64,000 nt of DNA from Albimonas donghaensis (GTDB taxonomy: Bacteria > Pseudomonadota > Alphaproteobacteria > Rhodobacterales > Rhodobacteraceae). Both the position numbers and the translations under genes were made by a program. The stretch's first letter is position 1, and each line of letters begins with the position of its first letter. The notes under the pieces were generated by a model. The model made no database searches and had not been told where the DNA came from. It was given only the letters and a program-made list of their open reading frames with translations. This document shows, one piece after another, positions 28,004 through 36,917 of the stretch. The stretch covers positions 62,001 through 126,000 of the forward strand of contig NZ_FNMZ01000010.1 of the NCBI RefSeq assembly GCF_900106695.1, given 5' to 3'.

Positions 28004-30541
28004 TCAGGGGATGATGGCGCAGGCGAAGGGCGCGACGTCGGGCCGTCCCTCGGGGCGAAGCATGATCGCCCGGCCCCGAAGCTCCGAGATCCGGCGGGTC
28101 GGCAGTTTCGCGGTGACCGCGGCGATGCCGCCGGCGGCGATGCGGAAATCCGGCATCGCCTCCTCTGGATCGTTGGCCGCGCCGCGTCCCGCGATGCGGT
28201 CCAGAATGTCCGCCGGGTCGGTCAGGCGCAGGCCCAGGCTGCGGTCCACCACGCCTTTCGACTTGGCCTCGGCCCAGAGATCGGGCGCCGCGCATTCCGG
28301 CCGCGGGGCCAGGGTCGCCATCGCCACCCCTTCCGGCAAGCCGATGGCGGCGAGGTCCAGGATCAGGCCTTCCTCGGTCTCATTGAGGATCAGCGCGCCC
28401 AGAGCCTCGCCCGGCCCCTCCGGCCCCAGGCCGCGCAAGGTGGTCTCCAGCCGGCTGTCGGTGGCGGCGATGCGCAGCAGGACCTCGGCTTCCCGCTGCT
28501 GATGGGCGGCGAGCGCGCCGCTCAGCGCCCTCAGGGCGGCGCGGGACGCGGACGTCGCGTCGCCCCGCGCGGCCAGCAGGCGGCTCAGGTGCAGATGGGC
28601 CGCCAGGTCCCGCGCGCCGGCGCGCGACACCGCCAGCCGCAGCTCCGCCTCCGCCGCCTCGACCTCGCCCGAGGCGAACAGCGCCTGCCCCAGCGCATCG
28701 GCGCCGAAGGCCGCGTCCGGCGCGGCGCGACGGGCGAAGCGCGCATGGACGAGCGCCAGGTCGACGTCGCTCTGCGAGTCGACCAGCGCCACCGAGGCCG
28801 CCGCCCGGTCCACCGCCGCGCCCGGAGCCAGCGCGAAGGCCTCGGCATAACGTTCGGCCGCCGCGCCGGGGGCGCCGAGGTCGAACTCGGCGCGGGCCAG
28901 CACGGTCAGCAGCGCCGGGGAGCCGGGCGCGGCCCGCACGCCTTCGCGCAGGGTGTCGCGCCGCTCGACCCCCGTCCGCAGCCGCGCCAGCGCCAGCCAC
29001 AGGGCGTCGGCGCCGGGATGCGCCTGAAGCCCGCGTTCCAGCGTCTCGACCGCGGCGGCGCGCCCTGAGCCGGCGGCGCGCGCGGCGGCGGTGATCAGCC
29101 AGGCCTCCGCGGCCCGGTCTCCGTCGTCCCCGGCGCCGTCCCCGGCGCCATCCTCGTCCAGATAGGGCCGCGCACGGGCGATCGCGGCCTCGGCGCGGTC
29201 CGCCGACAGCAGCGCCCGGGCCATCAGCATCGCCCCCTGGCCGGCGGGCAGATCCTCCGCCCGCCGCTCCAGCCAGTCCAGCGCGCCGGCGGGCCAGCCA
29301 GCCGCGGCCGCGGTCTCGGCGTAGATATCCAGCACCGAGGCCCGATCCGCCGGGCCGATATCCGACCAGGCGTCGCGCAGCAGGGCGAGGCCCACGGCGG
29401 GACGCCCGGCCTCGGTCTCGGCCCGGGCGCGGTCGGGGGCGAAGGCGGCGGCGAGCGCGGGCGTGCCGGCGGCGAGGTCGCCGAACAGCAGCGCCGCCTG
29501 CTCCGGCCGCCCTTCCAGCCGCGCCTGCCGGGCGCGCAGCACCGGCCAGGGCAGGTCGGTGCGGGTCTCGGCGGTCAGCAGGCGCTCGGCCACCAGCATC
29601 GCCAGCCCCGCCTGCCGGACCAGGCCCGCGGCCTGCGCCGCCTGGATCATCGGCGCCGCGGCGCGCAGGGCCAGAGGTTCGGGCCGCGGGGTGCGGTCGC
29701 CGCCGAAGGCGTGCGAGAGCTGGGCGATCACGTCGTCCGGGCGGCCCGCGCGCAGGTAGAGCTCGGCCAGGTCGACATCGACCGGGGTGAGCTCGACCTC
29801 CTCCGCCGGGGCGGCCGCCGCCAGCCGCTCGGCCCAGTCCAGCGCGGCGGCGACGTCGCCTTTCGCCATGGCCAGCCGGTAGCGCCCGCGCAGGGCGAGG
29901 GGCAGGTCCGGACGCTTGCCGAGGGCCGCGTCATAGGCCTCGGCCGCCGCCTGGGGACGCCCCTGGACCGCGAACGCCGCGCCCGTCGCCGCGCCCAGCC
30001 AGACCGGGTCGCCGCCAAGTTCGATGGCCTTGTCGAAACTGCGCGCCGCGCCGTCGCCGACCCCTTCGCCCAGGAGCGCGAGCCCGGCGATGGCGTAGGC
30101 GGCGGGGTCGCCGGGGCGGCGGCGGACATAGTCCTGAAGATCGTCGGCGATGCGCGGCGCCCGGTCGCGAACCTTGCGAAGCAGGTTGCGGATCTCGGTC
30201 CGATCGCCGCCGCCCCAGGCCGCGATCTCCGCATCGGAGGCCAGCCAGACGAGTTCCTCTCTCGGGAGCGCCGCGGCGGAGGGCGCGGCGATGGCCGCGG
30301 AGACCAGCCGGAAGCCCTGCCCCGCCTCGCCGCCTCCGGGAAGCCCGCGCGCCCCCCCCAGCAGCCCGAGGGCCAGCGCCGCCGCGATCACCGCGCCGCG
30401 GCCAAGGCGGAGCGGTGTCGACCCGGGCGCCGCCGGCGAGGCCGAATCGTGCGGAGGAAGAGCCGAACCCGGCCGAGACCCGTGCGGGATCTCGGCGTGG
30501 GGCGGACGGGCGGGCGTGCGAGAGCGGTCAGCTGTAATCAT
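28004..30541 (-). CDS. Membrane-anchored tetratricopeptide repeat protein with SodC-like C-terminal region
   Basis: The 845-residue protein has a basic/proline-rich start, one hydrophobic segment (VIAAALALGLLGGARGL, about residues 50-70), then many degenerate TPR units such as RRPGDPAAYAIAGLALLGEG and RGRYRLAMAKGDVAAALDWAERLAA up to about residue 715. The last 110 residues resemble the end of Cu/Zn superoxide dismutases (GLPEGVAMATLAPRPEC, ISELRGRAIMLRPEG, FACAIIP) but the copper-binding histidines are missing. The role is unknown; TPR proteins act as scaffolds. I chose the ATG at 30539-30541; a GTG at 30586 is possible. Confidence 0.75.
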   Translation of the reverse strand: MITADRSRTPARPPHAEIPHGSRPGSALPPHDSASPAAPGSTPLRLGRGAVIAAALALGLLGGARGLPGGGEAGQGFRLVSAAIAAPSAAALPREELVWLASDAEIAAWGGGDRTEIRNLLRKVRDRAPRIADDLQDYVRRRPGDPAAYAIAGLALLGEGVGDGAARSFDKAIELGGDPVWLGAATGAAFAVQGRPQAAAEAYDAALGKRPDLPLALRGRYRLAMAKGDVAAALDWAERLAAAAPAEEVELTPVDVDLAELYLRAGRPDDVIAQLSHAFGGDRTPRPEPLALRAAAPMIQAAQAAGLVRQAGLAMLVAERLLTAETRTDLPWPVLRARQARLEGRPEQAALLFGDLAAGTPALAAAFAPDRARAETEAGRPAVGLALLRDAWSDIGPADRASVLDIYAETAAAAGWPAGALDWLERRAEDLPAGQGAMLMARALLSADRAEAAIARARPYLDEDGAGDGAGDDGDRAAEAWLITAAARAAGSGRAAAVETLERGLQAHPGADALWLALARLRTGVERRDTLREGVRAAPGSPALLTVLARAEFDLGAPGAAAERYAEAFALAPGAAVDRAAASVALVDSQSDVDLALVHARFARRAAPDAAFGADALGQALFASGEVEAAEAELRLAVSRAGARDLAAHLHLSRLLAARGDATSASRAALRALSGALAAHQQREAEVLLRIAATDSRLETTLRGLGPEGPGEALGALILNETEEGLILDLAAIGLPEGVAMATLAPRPECAAPDLWAEAKSKGVVDRSLGLRLTDPADILDRIAGRGAANDPEEAMPDFRIAAGGIAAVTAKLPTRRISELRGRAIMLRPEGRPDVAPFACAIIP

Positions 30542-30672
30542 CTTGGCGGCATGATGACCGAGCCTGCGCCGCCGCGCCACCGTCACGAAGCCTCAGCCCC
30601 GCCTGACGGACGAGGATGTCACGGCGGCGCCTCCGCCGGGCGGCGCCCCGCCCCTGCTCGCGGCCCAGGCCT

Positions 30673-31680
30673 TCAGGCCGGGTCAGGCGCCACGCGGACC
30701 ATGCGTTTGCCGCGATTCTCGCCCGCCAGCAGGCCGATGAGCGCGGCGGGGGCGTTCTCCAGCCCCTCCACCACGTCCTCCACGACCCGAATCGCGCCGG
30801 AGGCGACCCAGCCCGACAGCGCCGCCTCGGCCTCCGCGTCCTTGTCGGCGAAGTCCATGACGATGAACCCCTCCATCCGCAGGCGCTTGACCACCACCAG
30901 GCCAGGGAGATTGCGCGGGCCGGAGGGCGCGCCCTCGTCATACTGGCTCACCGCCCCGCAGCAGACCACGCGCCCCTTGAGGTTCATCAGGAACAACGCG
31001 GTCTCCAGCACGGCCCCGCCGACATTGTCGAAGTAGACGTCCACCCCGTCCGGGCAGGCCGCTTTCAGCGCCTTGAAGAAACCGGGATCGCGGTAGTCCA
31101 CGCAGGCGTCGAAGCCCAGTTCCTCCATCACCCAGGCGCATTTCTCCGGGCCCCCGGCGATGCCCACCGCGCGGCAGCCCAGCGCCTTGGCGATCTGGCC
31201 CACATACATCCCGACCGAGCCCGCGGCGGCCGAGACCACGACCGTGTCCCCCGCCCTGGGCGCGCCCACCTGCACCAGCCCGTGATAGGCGGTCTTCCCG
31301 GCGATGCCGTAGACCGACATCAGGTTCGACAGCGGCCGCAGCCCCGGCAGCTTGACCGCGCCCCTGGCCCGGATGATCGCGTGTTCCGCCCAGCCGGCCT
31401 CCGCCGCCACCAGGTCGCCCGGGGACAGGGCGGGGTCCGCGCTCTCCATCACCTCGGCGATGGCGTAGGTGTGCATGACGTCGCCGGCCTTCACCGCCTC
31501 GCGGTAGGTGGCACCCTGCATCCAGGCGCGGTTGGCGGCGTCGATGGACATGAGGATGACCCGGACCAGCGCCTCGCCCGGACCGGGGGCGGGAAGGTCG
31601 GCCTCGGTCAGCTCGAAGTTCTCCTTCGAGAGCGGGCCCTTGGGCAAGGTTCGGATGACGACCTGGCGGGTGCGGGTCAT
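30673..31680 (-). CDS. NADP-dependent oxidoreductase, MDR family (prostaglandin/alkenal reductase type)
   Basis: The 335-residue protein matches zinc-free medium-chain reductases such as CurA and 2-alkenal reductases: TRQVVIRTLPKGPLSKENFEL, GDTVVVSAAAGSVGMYVGQIAKALG (nucleotide-binding loop) and GVDVYFDNVGG. These reduce activated carbon-carbon double bonds with NADPH. The ATG at 31678-31680 has GGGAGGAGAG upstream, so the longer frame to 31761 is rejected. It is divergent from an HxlR regulator across 119 bp, which suggests that the regulator controls it, perhaps in response to electrophiles. Confidence 0.88.
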   Translation of the reverse strand: MTRTRQVVIRTLPKGPLSKENFELTEADLPAPGPGEALVRVILMSIDAANRAWMQGATYREAVKAGDVMHTYAIAEVMESADPALSPGDLVAAEAGWAEHAIIRARGAVKLPGLRPLSNLMSVYGIAGKTAYHGLVQVGAPRAGDTVVVSAAAGSVGMYVGQIAKALGCRAVGIAGGPEKCAWVMEELGFDACVDYRDPGFFKALKAACPDGVDVYFDNVGGAVLETALFLMNLKGRVVCCGAVSQYDEGAPSGPRNLPGLVVVKRLRMEGFIVMDFADKDAEAEAALSGWVASGAIRVVEDVVEGLENAPAALIGLLAGENRGKRMVRVAPDPA

Positions 31681-31775
31681 GGCGGTCTCTCCTCCCGTGG
31701 AGCGTGTCGGGCGTTCTGTTTCCGGGCGGCGAGATCGGCGGAGTTGCGCCTCGCCTGTCATTGCGAATACGGTAA

Positions 31776-31790
31776 CTTCACGTTTTGAAG
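31776..31790. promoter_or_regulatory. Candidate HxlR operator CTTCA-N5-TGAAG
   Basis: A perfect 5-5-5 inverted repeat (31776-31780, 31786-31790) lies in the divergent promoter region 10 bp before the HxlR start codon. Its place suggests autoregulation and control of the divergent reductase. Confidence 0.45.
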
Positions 31791-31799
31791 CGAGTCAAC

Positions 31800-32312
31800 A
31801 TGAGCCGCGCCGACCTGACCCGAGACGCCTGCACCTTCGCCCGCGCCGCCGAGCTGCTGGGCGACCCGTGGACCCTTCTGGCGCTGCGCGAGCTGTTCCT
31901 GGGCACGCGCCGCTTCGACGATTTCCAGCGCCAGACCGGGGCCTCGCCGCATCTGCTGTCCCAGCGCCTCAAGCGGCTGGAGGCGGAGGGGATCGTGGCG
32001 CGTCGCCGCTATTCCCTGCGCCCGCCGCGGGACGAATACCGGCTGACCGCGCAGGGGCGCGACCTGTGGCCCGTGGTCGTGGCGCTGAAGGGCTGGGGGG
32101 ACCGCTGGCGTCCGGCGGAGGAGGCCGACGCCCCGCCCCCGATGCGCCTGCGCCATCGCGGCTGCGGGCGGCCGACGGAACCCTGCATGACCTGTTCCGA
32201 ATGCGGGGAGCCGATGGCGGCCCGGGACTCGATCGTCGAGGTCTCGGACGCCTGGGCCGAGGCCCGCGCCGCCCGCGCCCTGCCCCGCGACCGCGCGCCC
32301 CGGAGCGGCTGA
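31800..32312 (+). CDS. HxlR-family winged-helix transcriptional regulator
   Basis: The 170-residue protein has the HxlR pattern CTFARAAELLGDPWTLLALRELFLGTRRFDDF, then SPHLLSQRLKRLEAEGIVARR and a Y-x-L-T-x-x-G wing (YRLTAQGRDLWPV). HxlR proteins are dimeric sensors of reactive electrophiles or oxidants. The C-terminal extension has a CxTCSECGEPM cluster that could bind metal or sense thiols. I use the ATG at 31800; a TTG at 31785 would overlap the candidate operator. Nitronate monooxygenase follows 66 bp downstream. Confidence 0.88.
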   Translation: MSRADLTRDACTFARAAELLGDPWTLLALRELFLGTRRFDDFQRQTGASPHLLSQRLKRLEAEGIVARRRYSLRPPRDEYRLTAQGRDLWPVVVALKGWGDRWRPAEEADAPPPMRLRHRGCGRPTEPCMTCSECGEPMAARDSIVEVSDAWAEARAARALPRDRAPRSG

Positions 32313-32378
32313 CCGTAAGACCGCCCCCCGCGCCCCCGCCGCCAATCCATAACCAGACGCTTCCAAGGGAGACCCCAG

Positions 32379-33356
32379 ATGAAAACCCGCATCACCGAAA
32401 TGCTCGGCATCCAGCACCCGATCATCCAGGGCGGCATGCACTATGTCGGCTTCGCCGAACTGGCCGCGGCCGTGTCCAACGCCGGCGGGCTCGGCGTGAT
32501 CACCGGCCTGACCCAGAAGACCCCGGCGGATCTGGCGAACGAGATCGCCAAGTGCCGGGACCTGACCGACAAGCCCTTCGGCGTGAACCTGACCTTCCTG
32601 CCTACCGTCTCCTCGCCCGACTATCCGGGCTATGTGAAGGCGATCATCGAGGGCGGCGTGAAGGTGGTGGAGACCGCCGGGCGCAACCCGTCGGAGGTCA
32701 TGCCCTACCTCAAGGACGCGGGCATCAAGGTGATCCACAAATGCACCTCGGTGCGCCACTCGCTCAAGGCGCAGTCGATCGGCTGCGACGCGGTTTCGGT
32801 CGACGGGTTCGAATGCGGCGGCCATCCGGGCGAGGACGACATTCCCAACATGATCCTGCTGCCCCGCGCGGCGGACGAGCTGGAGATCCCCTTCGTGGCC
32901 TCCGGCGGCATGGCGGATGCGCGCAGCCTCGTCGCCGCCCTGTCGATGGGGGCCGAGGGCATGAACATGGGCACCCGCTTCATCGCCACGAAAGAGGCGC
33001 CGGTGCATCAGAAGGTGAAGGAGGCGATCGTCGCGGCCTCCGAGCTGGACACCCGCCTGGTCATGCGCCCGCTGCGCAACACCGAGCGCGTGCTGACCAA
33101 CGCCGCGGTGGAGCGGCTGCTGGAGAAGGAGCAGCGGCTGGGCAAGGACCTGAAGTTCGAGGACATCATCGACGAGGTCGCCGGCGTCTACCCCAAGATC
33201 ATGATGGACGGCGACATGGAGGCCGGGGCCTGGTCCTGCGGCATGGTCGCGGGCCTGATCCACGACATCCCCACCTGCGAGGAGCTGATCTCCGGCATCA
33301 TGGCCGAGGCGGAGATCATCGTGCGCAAGCGGCTCGAAGGCATGTGGGCGGCGTGA
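32379..33356 (+). CDS. Nitronate monooxygenase-family flavoprotein
   Basis: The 325-residue TIM-barrel FMN protein begins ITEMLGIQHPIIQGGMHYVG and has AAVSNAGGLGVITG, DAVSVDGFECGGHPGED (His149 in the catalytic position) and FVASGGMADARSL, typical of the 2-nitropropane dioxygenase group. True class I enzymes oxidise alkyl nitronates; many relatives are enoyl reductases or unknown, so the substrate is open. AAGGGAGA precedes the ATG. It probably belongs with the HxlR regulator upstream. Confidence 0.87.
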   Translation: MKTRITEMLGIQHPIIQGGMHYVGFAELAAAVSNAGGLGVITGLTQKTPADLANEIAKCRDLTDKPFGVNLTFLPTVSSPDYPGYVKAIIEGGVKVVETAGRNPSEVMPYLKDAGIKVIHKCTSVRHSLKAQSIGCDAVSVDGFECGGHPGEDDIPNMILLPRAADELEIPFVASGGMADARSLVAALSMGAEGMNMGTRFIATKEAPVHQKVKEAIVAASELDTRLVMRPLRNTERVLTNAAVERLLEKEQRLGKDLKFEDIIDEVAGVYPKIMMDGDMEAGAWSCGMVAGLIHDIPTCEELISGIMAEAEIIVRKRLEGMWAA

Positions 33357-33405
33357 TCCGGCCGACCTGATCCGCGCCCCATGATCTCGGGGCGGCCATG
33401 ATCTC

Positions 33406-33433
33406 GGGGGGGGGGACGCCGCGGCGCCCCCCC
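33406..33433. terminator. G10/C7 hairpin between convergent genes
   Basis: Ten G (33406-33415), the palindrome CGCCGCGGCG (33417-33426) and seven C (33427-33433) can fold into one long GC stem, 50-75 bp after the nitronate monooxygenase stop and 15 bp before the end of the convergent FAD oxidase. A 14-bp direct repeat CCATGATCTCGGGG (33379 and 33397 region) precedes it. The poly-G run is also prone to slippage. Confidence 0.5.
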
Positions 33434-33447
33434 TTCTCAGTCCCGCC

Positions 33448-34746
33448 TCAGTCCCGCCGCCGGTCGTCGATGACGTCGCGCAGGGCGCTCCACCGCGTCA
33501 CGGCGGCGGCGGCGAGGGGGGCGAAGGGGCGGAACGGGATCCTGGGGAAATCCAGCCCGTCGAAGGCGGTTTCCGAGCCCGGCCGCTCCAGGATCTTCAG
33601 CGCCAGCTTGCGCGCGAAATAGAGGCTGCGGGTGACGCCCGAGCCGCAATAGCCGCCCGCATACCAGACCCCGTCGATGCGCCCCAGATGCGGGGCGTGA
33701 TCCTGGGTGTAGGCGATCTTCCCCGTCCAGAGATGAGAGAAGTTCACGCCTTCCAGCTGCGGGAACACCCGCGTCGCCGCGGCCCGCACGGCGCGGGCGC
33801 GGCGGGCGTCGCCGGCCCGCATCGGGCCGATGCGGCCGCCGAAGATGAAACGCGAGTTGTCCGGCGTCGGGCGGAACCACATGAAGACCCGGCGGTTCTC
33901 GCCGAAGGCGCGGCCCTGGGGGGTCAGCTCCCCCATCAGGTTGGCCGAAAGCGGCTCGGTCGCCGCCACGCCGGTCAGGATCGGGACCACCCGCGGCCCC
34001 AGCGGCGCGGTGGCCTGGGCGGCGCCGTAGCCGTTGGTGGCCATCACCACATCGCGCGCGCGCATCACCCCGTCGGGCAGCCGCAGCGCCACGCCGCCCG
34101 CCTCGCGGGTGAGGCCGGAGACCGGCGTGCGCTCGAACAGCATGGCGCCGGCGTCCTCGGCCCGGCGGGCCAGCGCCTCGACCAGCATCCGGGGCTGGAT
34201 CATGCCGTCGCGCAGATAGACCACGCCGCCCCGGTAGAAATCCGAGCCGATCTGGTCCTGCTGGCGCGCCCGCGGGACCATCTCGTAGGGGAGCCCCACG
34301 GCCTTCTCCAGCCGCTCGCATTCCCGCGCGGTGGCCTCGTAGCTGGCGGCGGTCGGGGCGCCGCGGAAACGGCCGGCCATGGTCAGGCCGCAGTCGATGC
34401 CCTCGGCCGCGAGGAAGGCCTCGAAATCGTCGAGCGCGGTCATGCCCTCGGTCATGATCGCGGCGGCGCGCTCGGCGCCGTAATGGGCGGTCAGGCCGGC
34501 CATGCCCAGCTTGTGAAAGCTCGGCCCCACCATGCCGCCATTGCGCGAGGACGCGCCGTGGCCGATGTCCTCGGCCTCCAGCACCGCCACCGAGCGCCCG
34601 CCCCGCGCCAGGTCCAGCGCCAGCCGCAACCCGGTGAAGCCGGAGCCGACCACCGCCACATCCACCGTCTCGGGCCGGGGATGGGCGCGGGGGACGTAGA
34701 CCTCCCGCCCGTCGCGCCAGTAGTTGCGGGCGGGATCGTCGCTCAC
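33448..34746 (-). CDS. FAD-dependent amino acid/amine oxidoreductase (DadA/PuuB-like)
   Basis: The 432-residue protein has an N-terminal Rossmann motif VAVVGSGFTGL (31-40), HGASSRNGGMVGP, DGMIQPRMLVEAL, a FIFGGRIGP strand and the C-terminal FAD loop WYAGGYCGSGVT. These are features of DAO-fold oxidases such as gamma-glutamylputrescine oxidase and D-amino-acid dehydrogenase. It oxidises an amine carbon, giving an imine and then an oxo product plus ammonia. It is the last gene of the ABC-transporter operon and overlaps the DUF1028 gene by 4 bp. Confidence 0.87.
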   Translation of the reverse strand: MSDDPARNYWRDGREVYVPRAHPRPETVDVAVVGSGFTGLRLALDLARGGRSVAVLEAEDIGHGASSRNGGMVGPSFHKLGMAGLTAHYGAERAAAIMTEGMTALDDFEAFLAAEGIDCGLTMAGRFRGAPTAASYEATARECERLEKAVGLPYEMVPRARQQDQIGSDFYRGGVVYLRDGMIQPRMLVEALARRAEDAGAMLFERTPVSGLTREAGGVALRLPDGVMRARDVVMATNGYGAAQATAPLGPRVVPILTGVAATEPLSANLMGELTPQGRAFGENRRVFMWFRPTPDNSRFIFGGRIGPMRAGDARRARAVRAAATRVFPQLEGVNFSHLWTGKIAYTQDHAPHLGRIDGVWYAGGYCGSGVTRSLYFARKLALKILERPGSETAFDGLDFPRIPFRPFAPLAAAAVTRWSALRDVIDDRRRD

Positions 34747-35504
34747 GCGGTCAGGGTCCAGGCGTTGCGCCGACGCTCGGCGGGGAAGCGGTCCTCCAGG
34801 CCGAGCTCCTTGATCCGGGCCACGGAGGCCTCGAAGATCTGGCGGCTCACCGGCACCGTGTCGGGGGCGAGCATGACCTTGCGCAGCGTCTCGCCCCGCG
34901 CGCCCCAGGCGGCGTGGAGCTTGGCCAGATCCCCGACCGCATCGCCGTCGGCGAGGTCCACGCGCAGGTCGCAGGTGTCGATCTCATGCGGGCCGGTGAC
35001 CCGCAGGGCGGCGGAGACGAGCCTGTCGCCCACCTCTCCGCCCGCATCGCGCCCGGCCACCAGCGCCGCCATCAGCCGGTCGGCGAGCGCCGCGGCGGGG
35101 TCGGCGCCGAAAGCCGCGGCCATGGCGGCGGGCACGTCCGGATTGTCGAGGATGTTGCCCAGCGCCAGGCAGTCCGGGCCGGCGGAATGGGCGAAGATCG
35201 AATACATGGCCCGCCCGTGATGCACCGCGACGCGCCCCTGCGCGTCGATCACGCCCACCTGACGCCATTCGATGTCGGGGGTCGAGTCGCAGATCACGCC
35301 CAGCGTCGTCTCGGCGTCGTCGCCCTCGGCCAGCCGGCGGGCGCCGAGATCGCGCAGGCGGCTGTCGGTGCGGTGCTGGCTCAGCACCCCGCCCTTGCCA
35401 TGCACGAGCCCGACGCAGCGCGAGCCCACCGCCAGGTCGGAAGTGGTGATCGCCGCGCCGAACGCGCCGGTGCGGGCGCAGCGCCCGACGATGGAGAAGG
35501 TCAT
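34743..35504 (-). CDS. DUF1028-family protein (Ntn-hydrolase-like fold)
   Basis: The 253-residue protein starts MTFSIVGRCARTGAFGAAITTSDLAVGSRCVG and has PDIEWRQVGVIDAQGRVAVHHG, the hallmarks of DUF1028. Members often lie beside amidohydrolases and peptidases and are predicted to be Ntn-type hydrolases, but activity is unproven. Here it sits between an amidohydrolase and an amine oxidase in one operon. The C-terminal peptidoglycan-binding domain seen in some members is absent; the normal short form is present. Confidence 0.88.
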   Translation of the reverse strand: MTFSIVGRCARTGAFGAAITTSDLAVGSRCVGLVHGKGGVLSQHRTDSRLRDLGARRLAEGDDAETTLGVICDSTPDIEWRQVGVIDAQGRVAVHHGRAMYSIFAHSAGPDCLALGNILDNPDVPAAMAAAFGADPAAALADRLMAALVAGRDAGGEVGDRLVSAALRVTGPHEIDTCDLRVDLADGDAVGDLAKLHAAWGARGETLRKVMLAPDTVPVSRQIFEASVARIKELGLEDRFPAERRRNAWTLTA

Positions 35505-35516
35505 GGAAGGCTCCCG

Positions 35517-36917
35517 TTATCCGCCCAGGTCGTCGAAGCGCGGCAGGGGCGCGTCATGGCCCTCCGCCTCGAACTTGCGCCACATCGACCGCGTGGCGGC
35601 CTGGGCCTCGTCCACGGCGGCGGTCTCGTCGATGGTGGTCAGCTTGCGGTCGCGCATCAGGAAGCGGCCGTCGGTCATGGTGTCGACCACCAGCCCCGGA
35701 TGCCCGTAATGCGTGAGGTTGGAAATCAGCGACACCGCCGGCGCCATGGTCGCGTTCTTCAGGTCGATGGTCGCCAGATCCGCCTTGGCCCCGACCGCGA
35801 TGCGCCCCAGGTCGGGCCGGTCCAGCGCGCGGGCCGCGTTGACGGTGGCGTAGTCGAAGACCCGCCCCGGAGACGGCCGCACCGACCGCCCCCAGGCCCC
35901 GCGATGCAGGGTCATGGCGGATTTCATCGACTGGAACATGTCCTCGGTCATGTTGTCGGAGCCGAGCGCGATGTTGATCCCCGCCTCCTGAATCGCCCGC
36001 ACCGGCGCCGGATGCGGCCCCTTGGCGGACATCGAGGCGGGCGAATGGATGAAATGCACGCCGCGGCGGGCGAGGATCTCCACATCGCTTTCGGTGCAGA
36101 AGGTCCAGTGAACCGCCAGCAGGTCGTCGCCGAGAAAGCCGTTGCGGTCGAGATACTCGGTCGAGGTGCAGCCGTGCAGTTTCTCGACCTGCTCTTTCTC
36201 CGAGATGATCTGGGACAGGTGGATGGTCCGGCGCAGCCCGTGGCGCGCCGCCAGCCGCGACACCTCCCCCAGCATCCAGGGCGAGCAGTTGTCCGGCCCG
36301 TGGGCGGCCATCATCACCCGCACGCGGTCGTTCTCGGACCCGTGGAAACGCTCGATCAGCGCCTCGGTGCGGTTGACGAAGGTCTGCCCGAAGTCGCGGT
36401 CGAAGCGATAGGCGCCCTTGCCGACCTCGGTGGTCACGGCGTCCGCGCAGCTCTCGGCCAGCCACAGGCGCAGGCCGGTCGCGGCCATGGCGGGGGCGTA
36501 GTCAGCGACATGGCGCAGCGGATCGACGAGGGTCGTGGTCCCCGAGCGGATCGCCTCGGCGCAGGCCAGCCGCGCGATGGCGGCGCGCTCCTCCGGCGTC
36601 AGCAGGTAGGAGACGGGGACCATGTACTGGTAGACGAGGTTGCCCTCGATGTCCTCGATGGTCCCGCGCAGCGCCAGCAGCACGGCGTGGGTGTGGGCGT
36701 TGACCAGACCGGGAATGACCAGCTTGCCGGTGCAGTCCACCGGCTCGAAATCGGCGAACTCGGTCCCCTCGGGCGCGCGCTCCAGCACCGCGGCGATGCG
36801 GTCGCCCTCGATGGCCAGCGTGGCGGGGGCGATGCGGGGCCCGTCGATGGGAAGACCGTCGGTCCCGGCCTCTCCCGGCAGGGCGCAGACGCCCCCGGTC
36901 AGCAGCAGCCGGCTCAT
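35517..36917 (-). CDS. Amidohydrolase/deaminase (SsnA, TRZ/ATZ type)
   Basis: The 466-residue protein shows GLVNAHTHA (metal histidines), TIHLSQ, LLAVHWTFCTESD and the metal aspartate in GSDNMTED, ending with VGAKADLATIDL of the composite domain. Relatives include SsnA, atrazine chlorohydrolase and 8-oxoguanine deaminase. It overlaps the permease gene by 4 bp, so it is co-made with the importer and is probably the first enzyme acting on the imported compound. It is a different branch from the amidohydrolase at 1540-3027. Confidence 0.86.
   Translation of the reverse strand: MSRLLLTGGVCALPGEAGTDGLPIDGPRIAPATLAIEGDRIAAVLERAPEGTEFADFEPVDCTGKLVIPGLVNAHTHAVLLALRGTIEDIEGNLVYQYMVPVSYLLTPEERAAIARLACAEAIRSGTTTLVDPLRHVADYAPAMAATGLRLWLAESCADAVTTEVGKGAYRFDRDFGQTFVNRTEALIERFHGSENDRVRVMMAAHGPDNCSPWMLGEVSRLAARHGLRRTIHLSQIISEKEQVEKLHGCTSTEYLDRNGFLGDDLLAVHWTFCTESDVEILARRGVHFIHSPASMSAKGPHPAPVRAIQEAGINIALGSDNMTEDMFQSMKSAMTLHRGAWGRSVRPSPGRVFDYATVNAARALDRPDLGRIAVGAKADLATIDLKNATMAPAVSLISNLTHYGHPGLVVDTMTDGRFLMRDRKLTTIDETAAVDEAQAATRSMWRKFEAEGHDAPLPRFDDLGG

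Noticed and set aside
33406-33415. Possible sequencing error in a G10 run
   Set aside because: It lies between genes and forms a hairpin with the C7 run, so a real terminator-like structure is as likely; no frame is affected.
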